Source: Paracoccaceae bacterium (lineage in GTDB: Bacteria; Pseudomonadota; Alphaproteobacteria; Rhodobacterales; Rhodobacteraceae). From it: DNA of 64,000 nt. Position numbers and translations under genes: made by a program. Location of the stretch: assembly GCA_029862205.1 (NCBI GenBank), contig JAOTXT010000009.1:1-64000 (forward strand), read 5' to 3'. The first letter of the stretch is position 1. Each line of letters begins with the position of its first letter. Positions 34,556-42,705 of the stretch are shown here, piece after piece. Under the pieces are notes generated by a model. It saw only the letters and a list, made by a program, of their open reading frames with translations, ran no database searches and was not told the origin of the DNA.

Positions 34556-35710
34556 CTATTCGCCCTGGAGGCTGAGCGGGACCTCGTTCGCGGTGACGCT
34601 CTGGCCGGCCCGTGCCCGCTGGACGCCCGCGACGATCACTTTGTCATCGGGTTTCAAGCCATCGCGGACGACCCTCAGGCCCTGATACATGGGCCCGACC
34701 GTGACCTGGCGCTGGCCGACCTTGCCCTCGCCATCGACCACCAGCACGATCTTGCGGGCTTGGTCCGAGAGCACCGCTTCTTCCGGGATCAGCATCGCCT
34801 CGTAGGGGCCCGAGCCCGGCAGGCGGATGCGACCGAACGTGCCCGGCACCAAGAAGCCGGTTTCGTTCGCGATCACCGCGCGTCCGGTCATGGTGCCGGA
34901 ATTGGGGTCGAGTTCGTTGTTCACGAACTCCATAACACCTTCGTGCCGGAAGCTGTCCTCGTCCATCAGCCGGACGGAGACCGGGTTGGCCGTGGTCCGC
35001 GACGAGGGCCGACTGCCCGCGCGCGCCAGCCGCACATAGCGCAGGAAATCCGCTTCCGAGACGGTGAAGGAGAAATAGATTGGATCGGTCGACAGGATGA
35101 CCGCCAATAGCGTGGGCTGCGTCGATCCGCCCGCGATCAGGTTCCCTGGATCGACCTTGCGGTCCGAGATGCGGCCGGTGAACGGCGCGCGGATCTCGGT
35201 AAAGGCCAGGTCGAGCTCGGCCGAGCGCAATTCCGCTTCGGCAACCTGGACCTGGGCCTCGGCCTCGGCGACCGAGGCGCGGGCGCGATCGACCTCCTGC
35301 ACGGTGCCGACATTGCGCTGGGCCAGGGTTTCGGCCCGGTCGAGCTCGATCATCGCTAGATCGCGCGAGGCCTTCGCCGCCGCAAGTGCCGCTTCCGCCC
35401 GGGCTACAACCGCCTCGAACGGGCGCCGATCGATGCGGAACAGCAAGCTTCCCTGCTCGACGGTTTCCCCGTCCTCGAAGCCCACATGGTCGAGATAGCC
35501 CGCGACGCGGGCGCGGAGCTCGACCCGTTCGACCGCCTCGAACCGGCCAGTGTAAGTGTCGAAATCGGTGACGGTTCTCACCAGGGGCATGGCGACATCG
35601 ACCGGCGGCGTCTGTGGAGCTTGCGCCCTCGCGGCAGGGACGCTTAGTGCCGAAACGACTACAAGCGCAATCGCAACGGGCGGGGCAAAGTTCGAGACAA
35701 AGATCGTCAT
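34556..35710 (-). CDS. RND efflux periplasmic adaptor (AcrA/MexA-like)
   Basis: A 384-residue membrane-fusion protein with a signal peptide (~1-30, ending AARAQA; no lipobox Cys). The lipoyl/barrel-sandwich halves are at AGYLDHVGFEDGETVEQGSLL and IRAPFTGRISDRKVDPGNLI, with a helical hairpin rich in Ala, Glu and Arg (~95-160) between them. It is one base from the pump gene, so the two form one operon. Confidence 0.94.
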   Translation of the reverse strand: MTIFVSNFAPPVAIALVVVSALSVPAARAQAPQTPPVDVAMPLVRTVTDFDTYTGRFEAVERVELRARVAGYLDHVGFEDGETVEQGSLLFRIDRRPFEAVVARAEAALAAAKASRDLAMIELDRAETLAQRNVGTVQEVDRARASVAEAEAQVQVAEAELRSAELDLAFTEIRAPFTGRISDRKVDPGNLIAGGSTQPTLLAVILSTDPIYFSFTVSEADFLRYVRLARAGSRPSSRTTANPVSVRLMDEDSFRHEGVMEFVNNELDPNSGTMTGRAVIANETGFLVPGTFGRIRLPGSGPYEAMLIPEEAVLSDQARKIVLVVDGEGKVGQRQVTVGPMYQGLRVVRDGLKPDDKVIVAGVQRARAGQSVTANEVPLSLQGE

Positions 35711-35787
35711 GCGGCCCTCTCGTCGCCCGGTTCAGAGTGAGATGATAAGCCGTTGGTGTGATGGATCAACAACTGGTTGCGGGTCGT

Positions 35788-35820
35788 GGCCAGCCTGGGG
35801 CCAGCCTGGGGCCAGCCCGG
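35788..35820 (+). repeat. short tandem repeat, 3 x 11 bp
   Basis: GGCCAGCCTGG occurs twice in tandem followed by GGCCAGCCCGG. It is in the 127-bp gap upstream of the RND adaptor gene and downstream of livG, close to where the pump promoter should lie. Copy number could vary by slippage. Confidence 0.75.
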
Positions 35821-35837
35821 GGCGGCCGCGCGCGGGG

Positions 35838-36587
35838 TCAGGCGGGCCCGTCCTCCCAATCGCCGAGGTATATTTCCTTGACCACGGGGCTGGCGCGGGT
35901 CTGGTCCGGATCGCCCTCGAACACGACCTCGCCGTAGTTCAGCACCGTCACCCGGTCGGCGATGTCAAAGCCCAAATCGAAGTCGTGCTCGATGATCAGC
36001 ATGGTCAGATCGCGCGGCAGGTCGTTGAGCAGGCGGGGGAAGGCCTCGATCATGTCCGGGCCGACGCCGGAGGTCGGCTCGTCCAGAAGCAGGATCTTGG
36101 GCCTGGTGGCGAGCGCCAGCCCGATCTCGAGGCGCCGGCGGTCGCCATAGCTCGCGCCGCGCACGGGCTTGTCCAGGATCCGGTCCAGGCTGACCTGGGC
36201 GGCGACCCGGTCCACGCACTCCACCACCTCCGGCGCCGCGTGCTGGGGCCTGATCAGCGACCGGGTGCGCCCTTGCGCGATCATTGCCGCCAGGGTCAGG
36301 TTCTCGCGAATTGTCAGATCCTCGAAAAGGTTATTCTTCTGATAGCTGCGCGACATGCCGAGGCGCGCGCGCTTGTCGGCCGTAAAGCTCGTCACTGGCG
36401 CGCCATCGACCAGTATCTCGCCGGAATCCGGGCTGAGCGTGCCCGCGACCAGGTTGAATAGAGTGGTCTTGCCCGCCCCGTTCGGGCCCAGCACCACGCG
36501 GCGCTCACCCTTCGCGAGCGTCAGCGACACGTCCTTGGTGACATTGAGGGCGCCGAACGATTTGTTCAGCTTGCGGACTTCGAGCAT
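35838..36587 (-). CDS. branched-chain-amino-acid-type ABC transporter ATPase (LivG-like)
   Basis: A 249-residue ATPase. Walker A is GPNGAGKTT (~34-42), the signature region is ASYGDRRRLEIGLAL, Walker B is ILLLDEPTSGVG and the switch His is in IIEHDFDLGFD. The DLGFDIADRVTVLNYGEVVFEG end is typical of LivG/UrtD. It follows livJ on the same strand, but no LivF, LivH or LivM gene is present on either side. Either the rest of the importer is elsewhere or the operon has decayed. Confidence 0.92.
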   Translation of the reverse strand: MLEVRKLNKSFGALNVTKDVSLTLAKGERRVVLGPNGAGKTTLFNLVAGTLSPDSGEILVDGAPVTSFTADKRARLGMSRSYQKNNLFEDLTIRENLTLAAMIAQGRTRSLIRPQHAAPEVVECVDRVAAQVSLDRILDKPVRGASYGDRRRLEIGLALATRPKILLLDEPTSGVGPDMIEAFPRLLNDLPRDLTMLIIEHDFDLGFDIADRVTVLNYGEVVFEGDPDQTRASPVVKEIYLGDWEDGPA

Positions 36588-36615
36588 TGGTTCTCGTTTC
36601 GGCGGCCGCGGCGTG

Positions 36616-36638
36616 CCGGCGCCGCGTGTCGGCGCCGG
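36616..36638 (-). promoter_or_regulatory. intercistronic hairpin after the LivJ-like gene
   Basis: A perfect 9-bp stem (CCGGCGCCG / CGGCGCCGG) with a 5-base loop lies in the 64-bp gap between the binding-protein stop (36652) and the ATPase start (36587). No U-tract. Confidence 0.65.
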
Positions 36639-36651
36639 GCAGGGTCAGGTG

Positions 36652-37821
36652 TCACATCGCGCAGCCATTGACCGGGTCTTGGACGTTCGCGACGCTGCCC
36701 AACAGTTTCTGGGTCAGCGTTTCGCCCTCGGCCACGGTTTCGTAGATGTAGATGTTCTGCACCACGTTGTTGGTCGCCGGGTCGATGGTCAGCGGCCCAC
36801 GCGGGCCCACATATTCGACCTTGGGCAAGGCCGCCGCGATCGCATCGCGCCCGCTGGCACCCGACTTGACCGCCTCGACCAACACGCGGCCAGCGTCATA
36901 GCCCTGGACCGCGAATTCGGACGGCACGCGGTCGAACCTGGCCTGGAACGCCTCGACGAAGGCCTTGTTCTCGGGCGTGTCCAGCGTCGGGATGTAGTGC
37001 AGCCCGGTCTTGACGCCGACCGCCGCCGGCCCCTCGGCATTCACATAGAGCGGCGACGTCAGGAAGCCCGAGGCAAAGAGCGGGATCTCCGACTTGATCC
37101 CGAAGCTGTCATATTGCTTGACGAACGAGATCGCCTCGCCGCCCGCATAGAAGACATAGATCGCGTCAGGGTTGGTCGCCTTGGCCTTGGTGAGGTAGGG
37201 GCCGAAATCCTTGGTCTTGCGGAAGGGGGTGAAATCGCCGCCGATCACCTCGCCGCCCGCGGCGGTGAAGGTCTCGGTGAAGGCCTCGATCATCTGGCGG
37301 CCGGCAGCGTAGTCAGGCGCCATCGTGTAGACCTTCTTGATGCCCTGCTCGGCCATCCAGGGGCCCATCGGCCGATTGATTTGACCGTTCGAGAACGAGA
37401 CCCGGACGATGTATTTGCTGCAATCCTTGCCGGTCGCGTTGTTGTTGCCCGCATTGGCGACGACCAGGGGCACGCCCGCACCGTCGACGAAATCGCGCAC
37501 GGCGGCCAGGACGCCTGACGAGACGATGCCGACGATTACGTCCACCTCGTCCTGCAGCACTAGCTTGCGCGCCTTCGCGACGCCGACCTGCGGTTTGACT
37601 TCCGTGTCCTCCCGGACGATCGTGAAATCGCCCGCCATGCCCGCTTCCTCGAGCGCGATCATGAAGCCGTCGTCGATCTCGTTGCCGAGCGACGCGTAGA
37701 CGCTGCTCTTGGGCAAGAGCAGCCCGACCTTGGTCTGGGCCTGCGCATCAAATGGGGCGCCGGCCGCCATCAGGGCCGTGACAGCGCAGGCGGCGAGCGC
37801 CGCGCGAACGGGGTGTTTCAT
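36652..37821 (-). CDS. branched-chain-amino-acid-type ABC transporter substrate-binding protein (LivJ-like)
   Basis: A 389-residue periplasmic type I binding protein. The signal peptide is ~1-28 (MKHPVRAALAACAVTALMAA..., cleavage near AQA). The mature start TKVGLLLPKSSVYASLGNEI and the segment VDVIVGIVSSGVLAAVRDF are typical of the LivJ/AmiC group. ATG 37821 is chosen, with AGGGAGGAAT upstream; 19 further codons are open but lack family features. Ligands range from branched-chain amino acids to amides, urea and aromatic acids. Confidence 0.92.
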   Translation of the reverse strand: MKHPVRAALAACAVTALMAAGAPFDAQAQTKVGLLLPKSSVYASLGNEIDDGFMIALEEAGMAGDFTIVREDTEVKPQVGVAKARKLVLQDEVDVIVGIVSSGVLAAVRDFVDGAGVPLVVANAGNNNATGKDCSKYIVRVSFSNGQINRPMGPWMAEQGIKKVYTMAPDYAAGRQMIEAFTETFTAAGGEVIGGDFTPFRKTKDFGPYLTKAKATNPDAIYVFYAGGEAISFVKQYDSFGIKSEIPLFASGFLTSPLYVNAEGPAAVGVKTGLHYIPTLDTPENKAFVEAFQARFDRVPSEFAVQGYDAGRVLVEAVKSGASGRDAIAAALPKVEYVGPRGPLTIDPATNNVVQNIYIYETVAEGETLTQKLLGSVANVQDPVNGCAM

Positions 37822-37966
37822 TGGATTCCTCCCTGTTTCGAGTCCCTTGCCGGGACGCCGGCGCCATTTTGACGACAAGGCGGCGCGCGGCGCAAGGTCG
37901 GGCGTGCAAGTCAGCGGAGTAGATGGTCGGTTCCGGTGGCGGGCCGAAAAGGCCTTGCCGGCGCGC

Positions 37967-38784
37967 CTACGCCGCGCGCGGAGCGGCCGCCTTGCCGAAG
38001 AAAAGCGCCTGGCCGATCGCGATTTCCAACTCGGTCTTGCTGAACGGCTTCGAGATCAGGAAGGTCGGCTCGGGCCGTTCGCCTGTCAGCAGGAGCTCGG
38101 GAAACGCTGTCACGAAAATCACAGGGACCGTGATGTGTTCGAGAATATCCTCGACCGCGTCGAGGCCCGACGAGCCGTCGGCCAAGCGGATATCCGCCAA
38201 AACGAGGTTCAGCGAATGCGCCTCGGCGGCCTCGACCGCCTTCTTGCGGGTATCAACTATTCCGACGACCGTGTGCCCGAGGCCTTGGACGATCCCCTCG
38301 ATATCCATCGCGATCAGCGGCTCGTCCTCGATGATCAGCACTTGGCCGGCAAGTTGATCCAGAAGCCGGGCGCGCCCCTGGTCGATGAGCGTTTCCGCCG
38401 CTTTCACGTCTGGCAACGCCATGATTTCCGCAACGTCGTCGGGCAGAAAGCCTTCCAAACCGCTCAGGAGAACGGCTAGCCGGTCGTGGGGGGGGGCAGC
38501 ACACCCAATCGATCCTGCGCCATCGCCGCCATGGGGTCCGCCTCGCAGGCGGCCGAGGCGGTCGGTTCGCCGGACGCGGACCAGACGTTGTAGAATTCAC
38601 CGAAAAGGGCGATCTTAGCCGTGTCGCTGCACGCTATTGGGGGTGGGTCTGTGGCAATTCGCTCCACCGTCGCGACCGCCAGACGGTCGCCGGTCCGTTG
38701 ACATCCGGTCAATGACCGCGCAAGACGCCGCAAATAGGGCAGTTGCGGTGCCATTAGCGTGGCGATGTCAATGTGCTCGGTCAA
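37967..38784 (-). pseudogene. phyR: general stress response regulator PhyR, split by a frameshift in a C9 tract
   Basis: PhyR is normally one ~265-residue protein: a sigma-like N-terminal domain that, after phosphorylation of the C-terminal receiver, binds NepR and frees EcfG. Here the sigma-like half (TTG start 38784, ...MAPQLPYLRRLARSLTGC...) runs to a stop at 38476. The receiver half (VLIIEDEPLIAMDIEG, phospho-site LADIRLADGSSG, FVTAFPE, ISKPFS) is in another frame down to 37967. The break coincides with nine C's on the coding strand (38488-38496). One added or two removed C's would restore an uninterrupted ~272-residue PhyR (...LPPPHDRLAVLLSGLEGF...). It could be real inactivation, a contingency locus or a sequencing error. 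Confidence 0.85.
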
Positions 38785-38841
38785 AAACGAAACCTGTAAT
38801 TGATGTCTATCAAAAAGTGTTAACGAATTGTGAGATTGGAT

Positions 38842-38867
38842 GGAACAAAAATTGACAGCCGCGGGTT
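38842..38867 (+). promoter_or_regulatory. EcfG-type (general stress) promoter for nepR-ecfG
   Basis: GGAAC (38842-38846), a 17-base spacer and GGTT (38864-38867) closely match the alphaproteobacterial EcfG consensus GGAAC-N16/17-CGTT. The motif lies 28 bases before the nepR start and points toward it, implying autoregulation by the sigma factor encoded downstream. Confidence 0.72.
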
Positions 38868-38895
38868 AGTCTAGGATGAGGCGGCACTTGAAACG

Positions 38896-39063
38896 ATGCC
38901 AAAAGAATCGAACCACGAAAAAGACAAGAAGAATTCGGGGCCGGCGATGAGCCCCGATCCGATCTCGGACAGCCTGAAACGGGTCTTCGACGAGACCTTG
39001 AACGAGCCCTTGCCGCAAGAGCTGGCCGACCTGCTCGATCGCCTCAAGAGTGGCAGTCCATGA
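38896..39063 (+). CDS. nepR: NepR family anti-sigma factor
   Basis: A 55-residue protein not detectable by length alone. After a polar, Lys-rich start (MPKESNHEKDKKNS) it has the two NepR helices: DPISDSLKRVFDETLNEPLP and then QELADLLDRLKSG. NepR sequesters EcfG in unstressed cells and is pulled off by phosphorylated PhyR. Its stop overlaps the ecfG ATG (ATGA at 39060), and a GGAAC-N17-GGTT motif lies upstream. With phyR apparently broken, this anti-sigma factor would have no release partner encoded here. Confidence 0.93.
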   Translation: MPKESNHEKDKKNSGPAMSPDPISDSLKRVFDETLNEPLPQELADLLDRLKSGSP

Positions 39064-39623
39064 GCGAGCGCGGCGACCGCGGTCCGCTTTCGGACCAGCT
39101 CGTCGCCGAGGTGCCCGCGTTACGTGCTTTCGCGCGCAGCCTGACGATGAACCATGCCTTGGCCGACGACCTGGTGCAGGAAACGGTCCTCAAGGCGTGG
39201 GCTAAGCTCGACAGGTTCGAGCCGGGCACAAAGATGCGGGCCTGGCTGTTCACGATCTTGCGAAACACCTTCCTGTCGATCATGCGCAAGCGTGCGCGCG
39301 AGGTCGAGGACGTGGATCACGCTCATGCGGCGCGCGTGGTTGAATTGCCCGCACAATCTGGTGTCCCGGACCTGGTCGATTTCAAGCGTGCGTACACGCA
39401 GCTGCCACCGCCCCAGCGCGAGGCGCTGATCCTGGTTTGCGCGGCTGGGTTCACCTATGACGAGGCGGCCGAGATCTGTGGCGTCGCGCCCGGCACCGTC
39501 AAGAGCCGCGTCAACCGCGCCCGCAAGAAGCTGAGCGAAATGCTGCCGCATCTTTCGCAGGATCTTTCGTCGGTTGAGCCCGTGACCCTGTCGGTGCTGG
39601 GGACGCATTTCGCCAAGCTATGA
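39060..39623 (+). CDS. ecfG: ECF sigma factor EcfG (general stress response)
   Basis: A 187-residue ECF sigma factor. Region 2 contains LRAFARSLTMNHALADDLVQ and KMRAWLFTILRNTFLS. Region 4 contains LPPPQREALILVCAAGFTYD and VAPGTVKSRVNRARKKL. These are typical of EcfG. It directs RNA polymerase to GGAAC-N-CGTT promoters during starvation, oxidative, osmotic and heat stress. Translationally coupled to nepR. Its 3' end is 8 bp from the convergent nitroreductase gene. Confidence 0.95.
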   Translation: MSERGDRGPLSDQLVAEVPALRAFARSLTMNHALADDLVQETVLKAWAKLDRFEPGTKMRAWLFTILRNTFLSIMRKRAREVEDVDHAHAARVVELPAQSGVPDLVDFKRAYTQLPPPQREALILVCAAGFTYDEAAEICGVAPGTVKSRVNRARKKLSEMLPHLSQDLSSVEPVTLSVLGTHFAKL

Positions 39624-39630
39624 TCGGCGG

Positions 39631-40326
39631 TCAGCCGCTCTCGCTGTCCCAGCGCCAGTCGATCACTTCGCCCAACGGCGCGCGCGCGGTTCGAAAGCTA
39701 TTCGCGGGGTGGGTTTCGTCTGCTAGGCCGAAGGATATTGCACAAACGATCGTGCGATTTTCAGGTATCGCGAAGTGCGCGCGCACCACGGGCGCGTGCC
39801 AGGCGATTGCCGCCTGAGCGATCGAGGCGATGCCGCGCGCCCGTGCCGCCAGCATGAAGCTGGTTATGAAGGCCCCGCAATCGACCAGCCCATAGGACCC
39901 TAACTCGGCCTCCGAGGTCAGGATCGCCACATGCGGCGCGTCGAAGAAGCAGAAATTGCGCGCGTTCTGCCGGGCTGAGCCTTCGCGGTCGCCCTTGGTC
40001 ACGCCGACCGCTTCGTAGAGCTGCCAGCCGCAGACTCGGCGGCGGTCGAGATGCAGGCCGCTATAGCGTTCGGGAAACGGGATGTCCGGCGCGCCCGGTT
40101 GGTCGGGCGGCAGGGACATGAGCTTTTCGCGCAGCGCGTAGGTCTGAGCCCGGTCGGCGATGACAAGTTGCCAGGGCTGGGCGTTGCACCACGAGGGCGC
40201 GCGCTGAGCGGTGTGGACGATCTCCTCGATGGTCTCGCGCGCAATCGGGTCGGGCAGAAAAGCGCGGCAGGACCAGCGTTCGCGCAGGAGGTCCTCGTAG
40301 ACCTGAAGGCGGTCCGGCCCCGGCAT
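39631..40326 (-). CDS. nitroreductase family protein
   Basis: A 231-residue FMN-dependent oxidoreductase. Phosphate-binding start is LRERWSCRAFLPDPI (~13-27), then APSWCNAQPWQLVIAD; the FMN/dimer segment SYGLVDCGAFITSFMLAARA is at ~143-162. It ends with ISFGLADETHPANSFRTARA, as in NfnB-like proteins that reduce nitroaromatics, quinones or enones. The start is one base from the stop of the RraA-like gene transcribed into it, so it is the last gene of the minus-strand group 39631-48184. Confidence 0.9.
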   Translation of the reverse strand: MPGPDRLQVYEDLLRERWSCRAFLPDPIARETIEEIVHTAQRAPSWCNAQPWQLVIADRAQTYALREKLMSLPPDQPGAPDIPFPERYSGLHLDRRRVCGWQLYEAVGVTKGDREGSARQNARNFCFFDAPHVAILTSEAELGSYGLVDCGAFITSFMLAARARGIASIAQAAIAWHAPVVRAHFAIPENRTIVCAISFGLADETHPANSFRTARAPLGEVIDWRWDSESG

Positions 40327-40327
40327 C

Positions 40328-41041
40328 TCAGCGTCCGGTCCGTTCGCGCCAGGCCGCGAAGTCCGTCTTGGTCTGTTCGTGGGTCGGGGGATAGAGGCCG
40401 ATGATCGAGCGGCCCTTTTGCACCTCCTCGGTCACGAAATCCTCGAATGCGGTCATTTCGACCGCTTCCCCGGCGATCTCGCTGGCCAGATGGGCCGGGA
40501 TGACGACCACGCCCTCGGCATCGCCCACCACCACGTCGCCCGGCCAGACCGGCGCGTCGCCGCAGCCGATGGGACCGTCGATCTCGACCGCCTGATGGAC
40601 CGTCAGGTTGGTCGGCGAGGAGGGCCGGTTGTGGTAGACGGGGAAATCCATTCCGGCCATCTCGGGCGCGTCGCGGAAGCCGCCGTCGGTGACAATTCCG
40701 GCGCAACCGCGCACCATCAGCCGGGTCACCAGGATCGACCCGGCGGAGGCGGCGCGGGGGTCCTTGCGCGAGTCGATCACCATCACCGCGCCCGGCGGGC
40801 AGCGCTCGATCGCGTCGCGCTGGGGGTGCTTGGGGTCCTGGAAAACCTCGATCGGGTTCAGATTCTCGCGCGCCGGGATGTAGCGCAGTGTAAAGGCCGG
40901 TCCAACCATGGTTCCGGCGGTGCTGACCGGATGGACGTCCTGGATGAACTGGTTGCGGAGTCCCCGCTTGAAGAGCGCGGTGCAAATCGTTGCAACTGAA
41001 ACAGTTTTCAGTTTTTCGCGGGTTTGATCAGAAAGACTCAC
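40328..41041 (-). CDS. RraA-like protein / HMG-type aldolase family
   Basis: A 237-residue protein of the RraA fold, with GPAFTLRYIPARENLN, VMVIDSRKDPRAASAGSILV, GIVTDGGFRD (the Arg-Asp used by class II pyruvate aldolases) and PVWPGDVVVGDAEGVVVIP. In catabolic clusters these are usually 4-hydroxy-4-methyl-2-oxoglutarate or oxaloacetate aldolase/decarboxylase-type enzymes, not RNase E inhibitors. GTG 41041 overlaps the PhyH-like stop (GTGA), which fixes the start although the frame is open further upstream. Neighbouring IlvD/Edd and TRAP genes favour a sugar-acid pathway. Confidence 0.88.
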   Translation of the reverse strand: MSLSDQTREKLKTVSVATICTALFKRGLRNQFIQDVHPVSTAGTMVGPAFTLRYIPARENLNPIEVFQDPKHPQRDAIERCPPGAVMVIDSRKDPRAASAGSILVTRLMVRGCAGIVTDGGFRDAPEMAGMDFPVYHNRPSSPTNLTVHQAVEIDGPIGCGDAPVWPGDVVVGDAEGVVVIPAHLASEIAGEAVEMTAFEDFVTEEVQKGRSIIGLYPPTHEQTKTDFAAWRERTGR

Positions 41042-41925
41042 GAGATCACCTCGAAGCTGCGCTTGCCCATGGCTTTTTGCACCTCGTAGATCGAGCCCTG
41101 GGTCGGGCCGTCCGGGAAAGCCGCGCGCACGGGGCAGGGGGTGATGCGGGGCTCCAATGTCGGCTGGCCGCAGAGCATCCGGCTGTCGAACTCCTCGATC
41201 CCCTCCCACTTGCCGCGCCCGCAGGCGATTGGGAAGGCATCCGCCGCCATCATCTCGTAGAAGATGATCCGGCGGTCTTGGGTCGAGCGGTTGAGCGCCG
41301 AGCCGTGCACGATGCGCGCATGGTGGATCGAGATCGAGCCAGCGGGGCCCATCAGCGGCACCGCGTCGGCCATGTTCAGCCCCTCGGCCGCCAGGTCCAT
41401 GGCGCCGACGAAGGCTCCGTCATGGTGGTGGTTGAAGACGCCGGCGCGGTGGGTGCTGGGGAAGACCATCAGGGGGCCGTTCTCGGGGCCCATATCGTCG
41501 ATGATCAGACCAACCGCCAGCACGTCGTCATTGGTGTAGGGATAGAAGGCCCAGTCCTGATGCCATTCGACCGCCGCCCCGTAGCCTGCGGATTTCATGT
41601 TGAGCTTGGTGGTCTGGAGCCTCAGATCCGGCCCGATCAGGTCGCGCACCGGGGCCAGGATATGGTCCGAGCGCATGAGATCGGCGATCACCTCGCTTTG
41701 GGTATGGGGGAGTTTGACCCGGCGGATACGCGGGGCGTCTGGGGTGTGGCTGTCCTCGAGGTCGATCTTGTCGTCCGAGACGGTCATGCCGCGGGCCTGG
41801 TTCTCGAACCGCACGATCTCGGCGCGAATGGCGTCCATGATGTCGTCGGGGACGCGGCGTTCGAGGATCAGGTAGCCGCTCTGGCCGTAGAAATCGATCT
41901 GGGCTTGGGTCAGGGTTTCGGACAT
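41038..41925 (-). CDS. phytanoyl-CoA dioxygenase (PhyH) family protein
   Basis: A 295-residue non-heme Fe(II)/2-oxoglutarate dioxygenase. The iron facial triad is visible as WHQDWAF (His-x-Asp, ~135-141) and the distal His in HHARIVHGSALNRS (~205-218), followed by the Arg-bearing strand DRRIIFYEMMAADAFP. The ATG at 41925 has GGAGG five bases upstream and replaces a longer frame starting at 41937. Members hydroxylate diverse metabolites including ectoine; the substrate here is unknown. A striking inverted repeat lies 16 bp upstream of its start. Confidence 0.9.
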   Translation of the reverse strand: MSETLTQAQIDFYGQSGYLILERRVPDDIMDAIRAEIVRFENQARGMTVSDDKIDLEDSHTPDAPRIRRVKLPHTQSEVIADLMRSDHILAPVRDLIGPDLRLQTTKLNMKSAGYGAAVEWHQDWAFYPYTNDDVLAVGLIIDDMGPENGPLMVFPSTHRAGVFNHHHDGAFVGAMDLAAEGLNMADAVPLMGPAGSISIHHARIVHGSALNRSTQDRRIIFYEMMAADAFPIACGRGKWEGIEEFDSRMLCGQPTLEPRITPCPVRAAFPDGPTQGSIYEVQKAMGKRSFEVIS

Positions 41926-41940
41926 TTGGTCCTCCAAGCG

Positions 41941-41998
41941 GTAGGGTGGGTTTTCAACCCACCTTAGGTCCGAATGGTGGGTTGAAAACCCACCCTAC
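41941..41998. repeat. REP pair (BIME): perfect 23-bp inverted repeat, each arm itself palindromic
   Basis: Left arm 41941-41963 is GTAG + GGTGGGTT + TTC + AACCCACC; right arm 41976-41998 is its exact reverse complement, with a 12-base spacer TTAGGTCCGAAT. Each arm can fold alone (8-bp stem, 3-base loop), or the two can form one 23-bp stem. The GTAG heads and outer GGTGGG/CCCACC match the REPs at 11 and 15 kb, but the inner sequence differs, so this is a second REP subtype. It lies between two same-strand genes. Confidence 0.9.
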
Positions 41999-42002
41999 AA
42001 GT

Positions 42003-42644
42003 TCATGCCGCGCTCGGCGCCACCGCATGAGCCTCCATCGCCGCCAGAACTTCTTCAAGCGATCGGCGCGCGCCGGTCTGCAAATATTCCATGGCGCGGA
42101 GCGCGGCCTCGTGAGCCTCGAGGCTGGACCCCGCGACGCAATCCTCGATCACCCGGCAGAAATAGTCGGACTGGTGGCCGTCGACGAAGGTGTAGTGGAC
42201 GCAGACATCCGTCAGCCCGCCGCAGAGGAGCAGCGTGTCGACTTTCAGCCCCCTCAAAAGAATCTCGAGATCCGTGCCGAAAAAGGCCGAGTAGCGGCGT
42301 TTCGGGATGACGTAGTCGTCGGGCCGGATGCCCATCTCCTCGACAGCCAGCGACGTGCCCGGATTACCCTCGACGCAATGGACATCCTCCGATCCGTCAA
42401 GCTCCCGGCCGAAATCGACCAGGTCCGGGCGGTGGACCTCCTGGATGAAGATGACCGGAACCCCACAGGCACGCGCCTTGTCGATGGCCGTGCGGGCCTT
42501 CAGCATCCGTTCAGCATAGTCCGGCATGTGGTCGATGGCGCGGGTCTCGCTCTGGTCGATGAAGGTGCCCTTCTGGATGTCGATGACGATCAGGGCCGGG
42601 CGGCCTTCGATCAGGGCGCGGGGTTCGGCGTTGGGATTGGCCAT
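42003..42644 (-). CDS. isochorismatase-like cysteine hydrolase
   Basis: A 213-residue hydrolase. The catalytic Asp is in ALIVIDIQKGTF (~18-29), the Lys in YVIPKRRYSAFFGTDLE (~111-127) and the nucleophilic Cys in LCGGLTDVCVHYTFVDG (~139-155) preceded by a non-prolyl cis-peptide loop. These enzymes hydrolyse amides such as nicotinamide, N-carbamoyl compounds, biuret or ureidoacrylate. It lies upstream of the PhyH-like gene with the REP pair between them. Confidence 0.9.
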   Translation of the reverse strand: MANPNAEPRALIEGRPALIVIDIQKGTFIDQSETRAIDHMPDYAERMLKARTAIDKARACGVPVIFIQEVHRPDLVDFGRELDGSEDVHCVEGNPGTSLAVEEMGIRPDDYVIPKRRYSAFFGTDLEILLRGLKVDTLLLCGGLTDVCVHYTFVDGHQSDYFCRVIEDCVAGSSLEAHEAALRAMEYLQTGARRSLEEVLAAMEAHAVAPSAA

Positions 42645-42705
42645 GCGTCTGTCCGATCCGGTTTAAGTGTGAGCTTTCAGTCGTGGATTGGGGTAGGGGC
42701 AGTTC

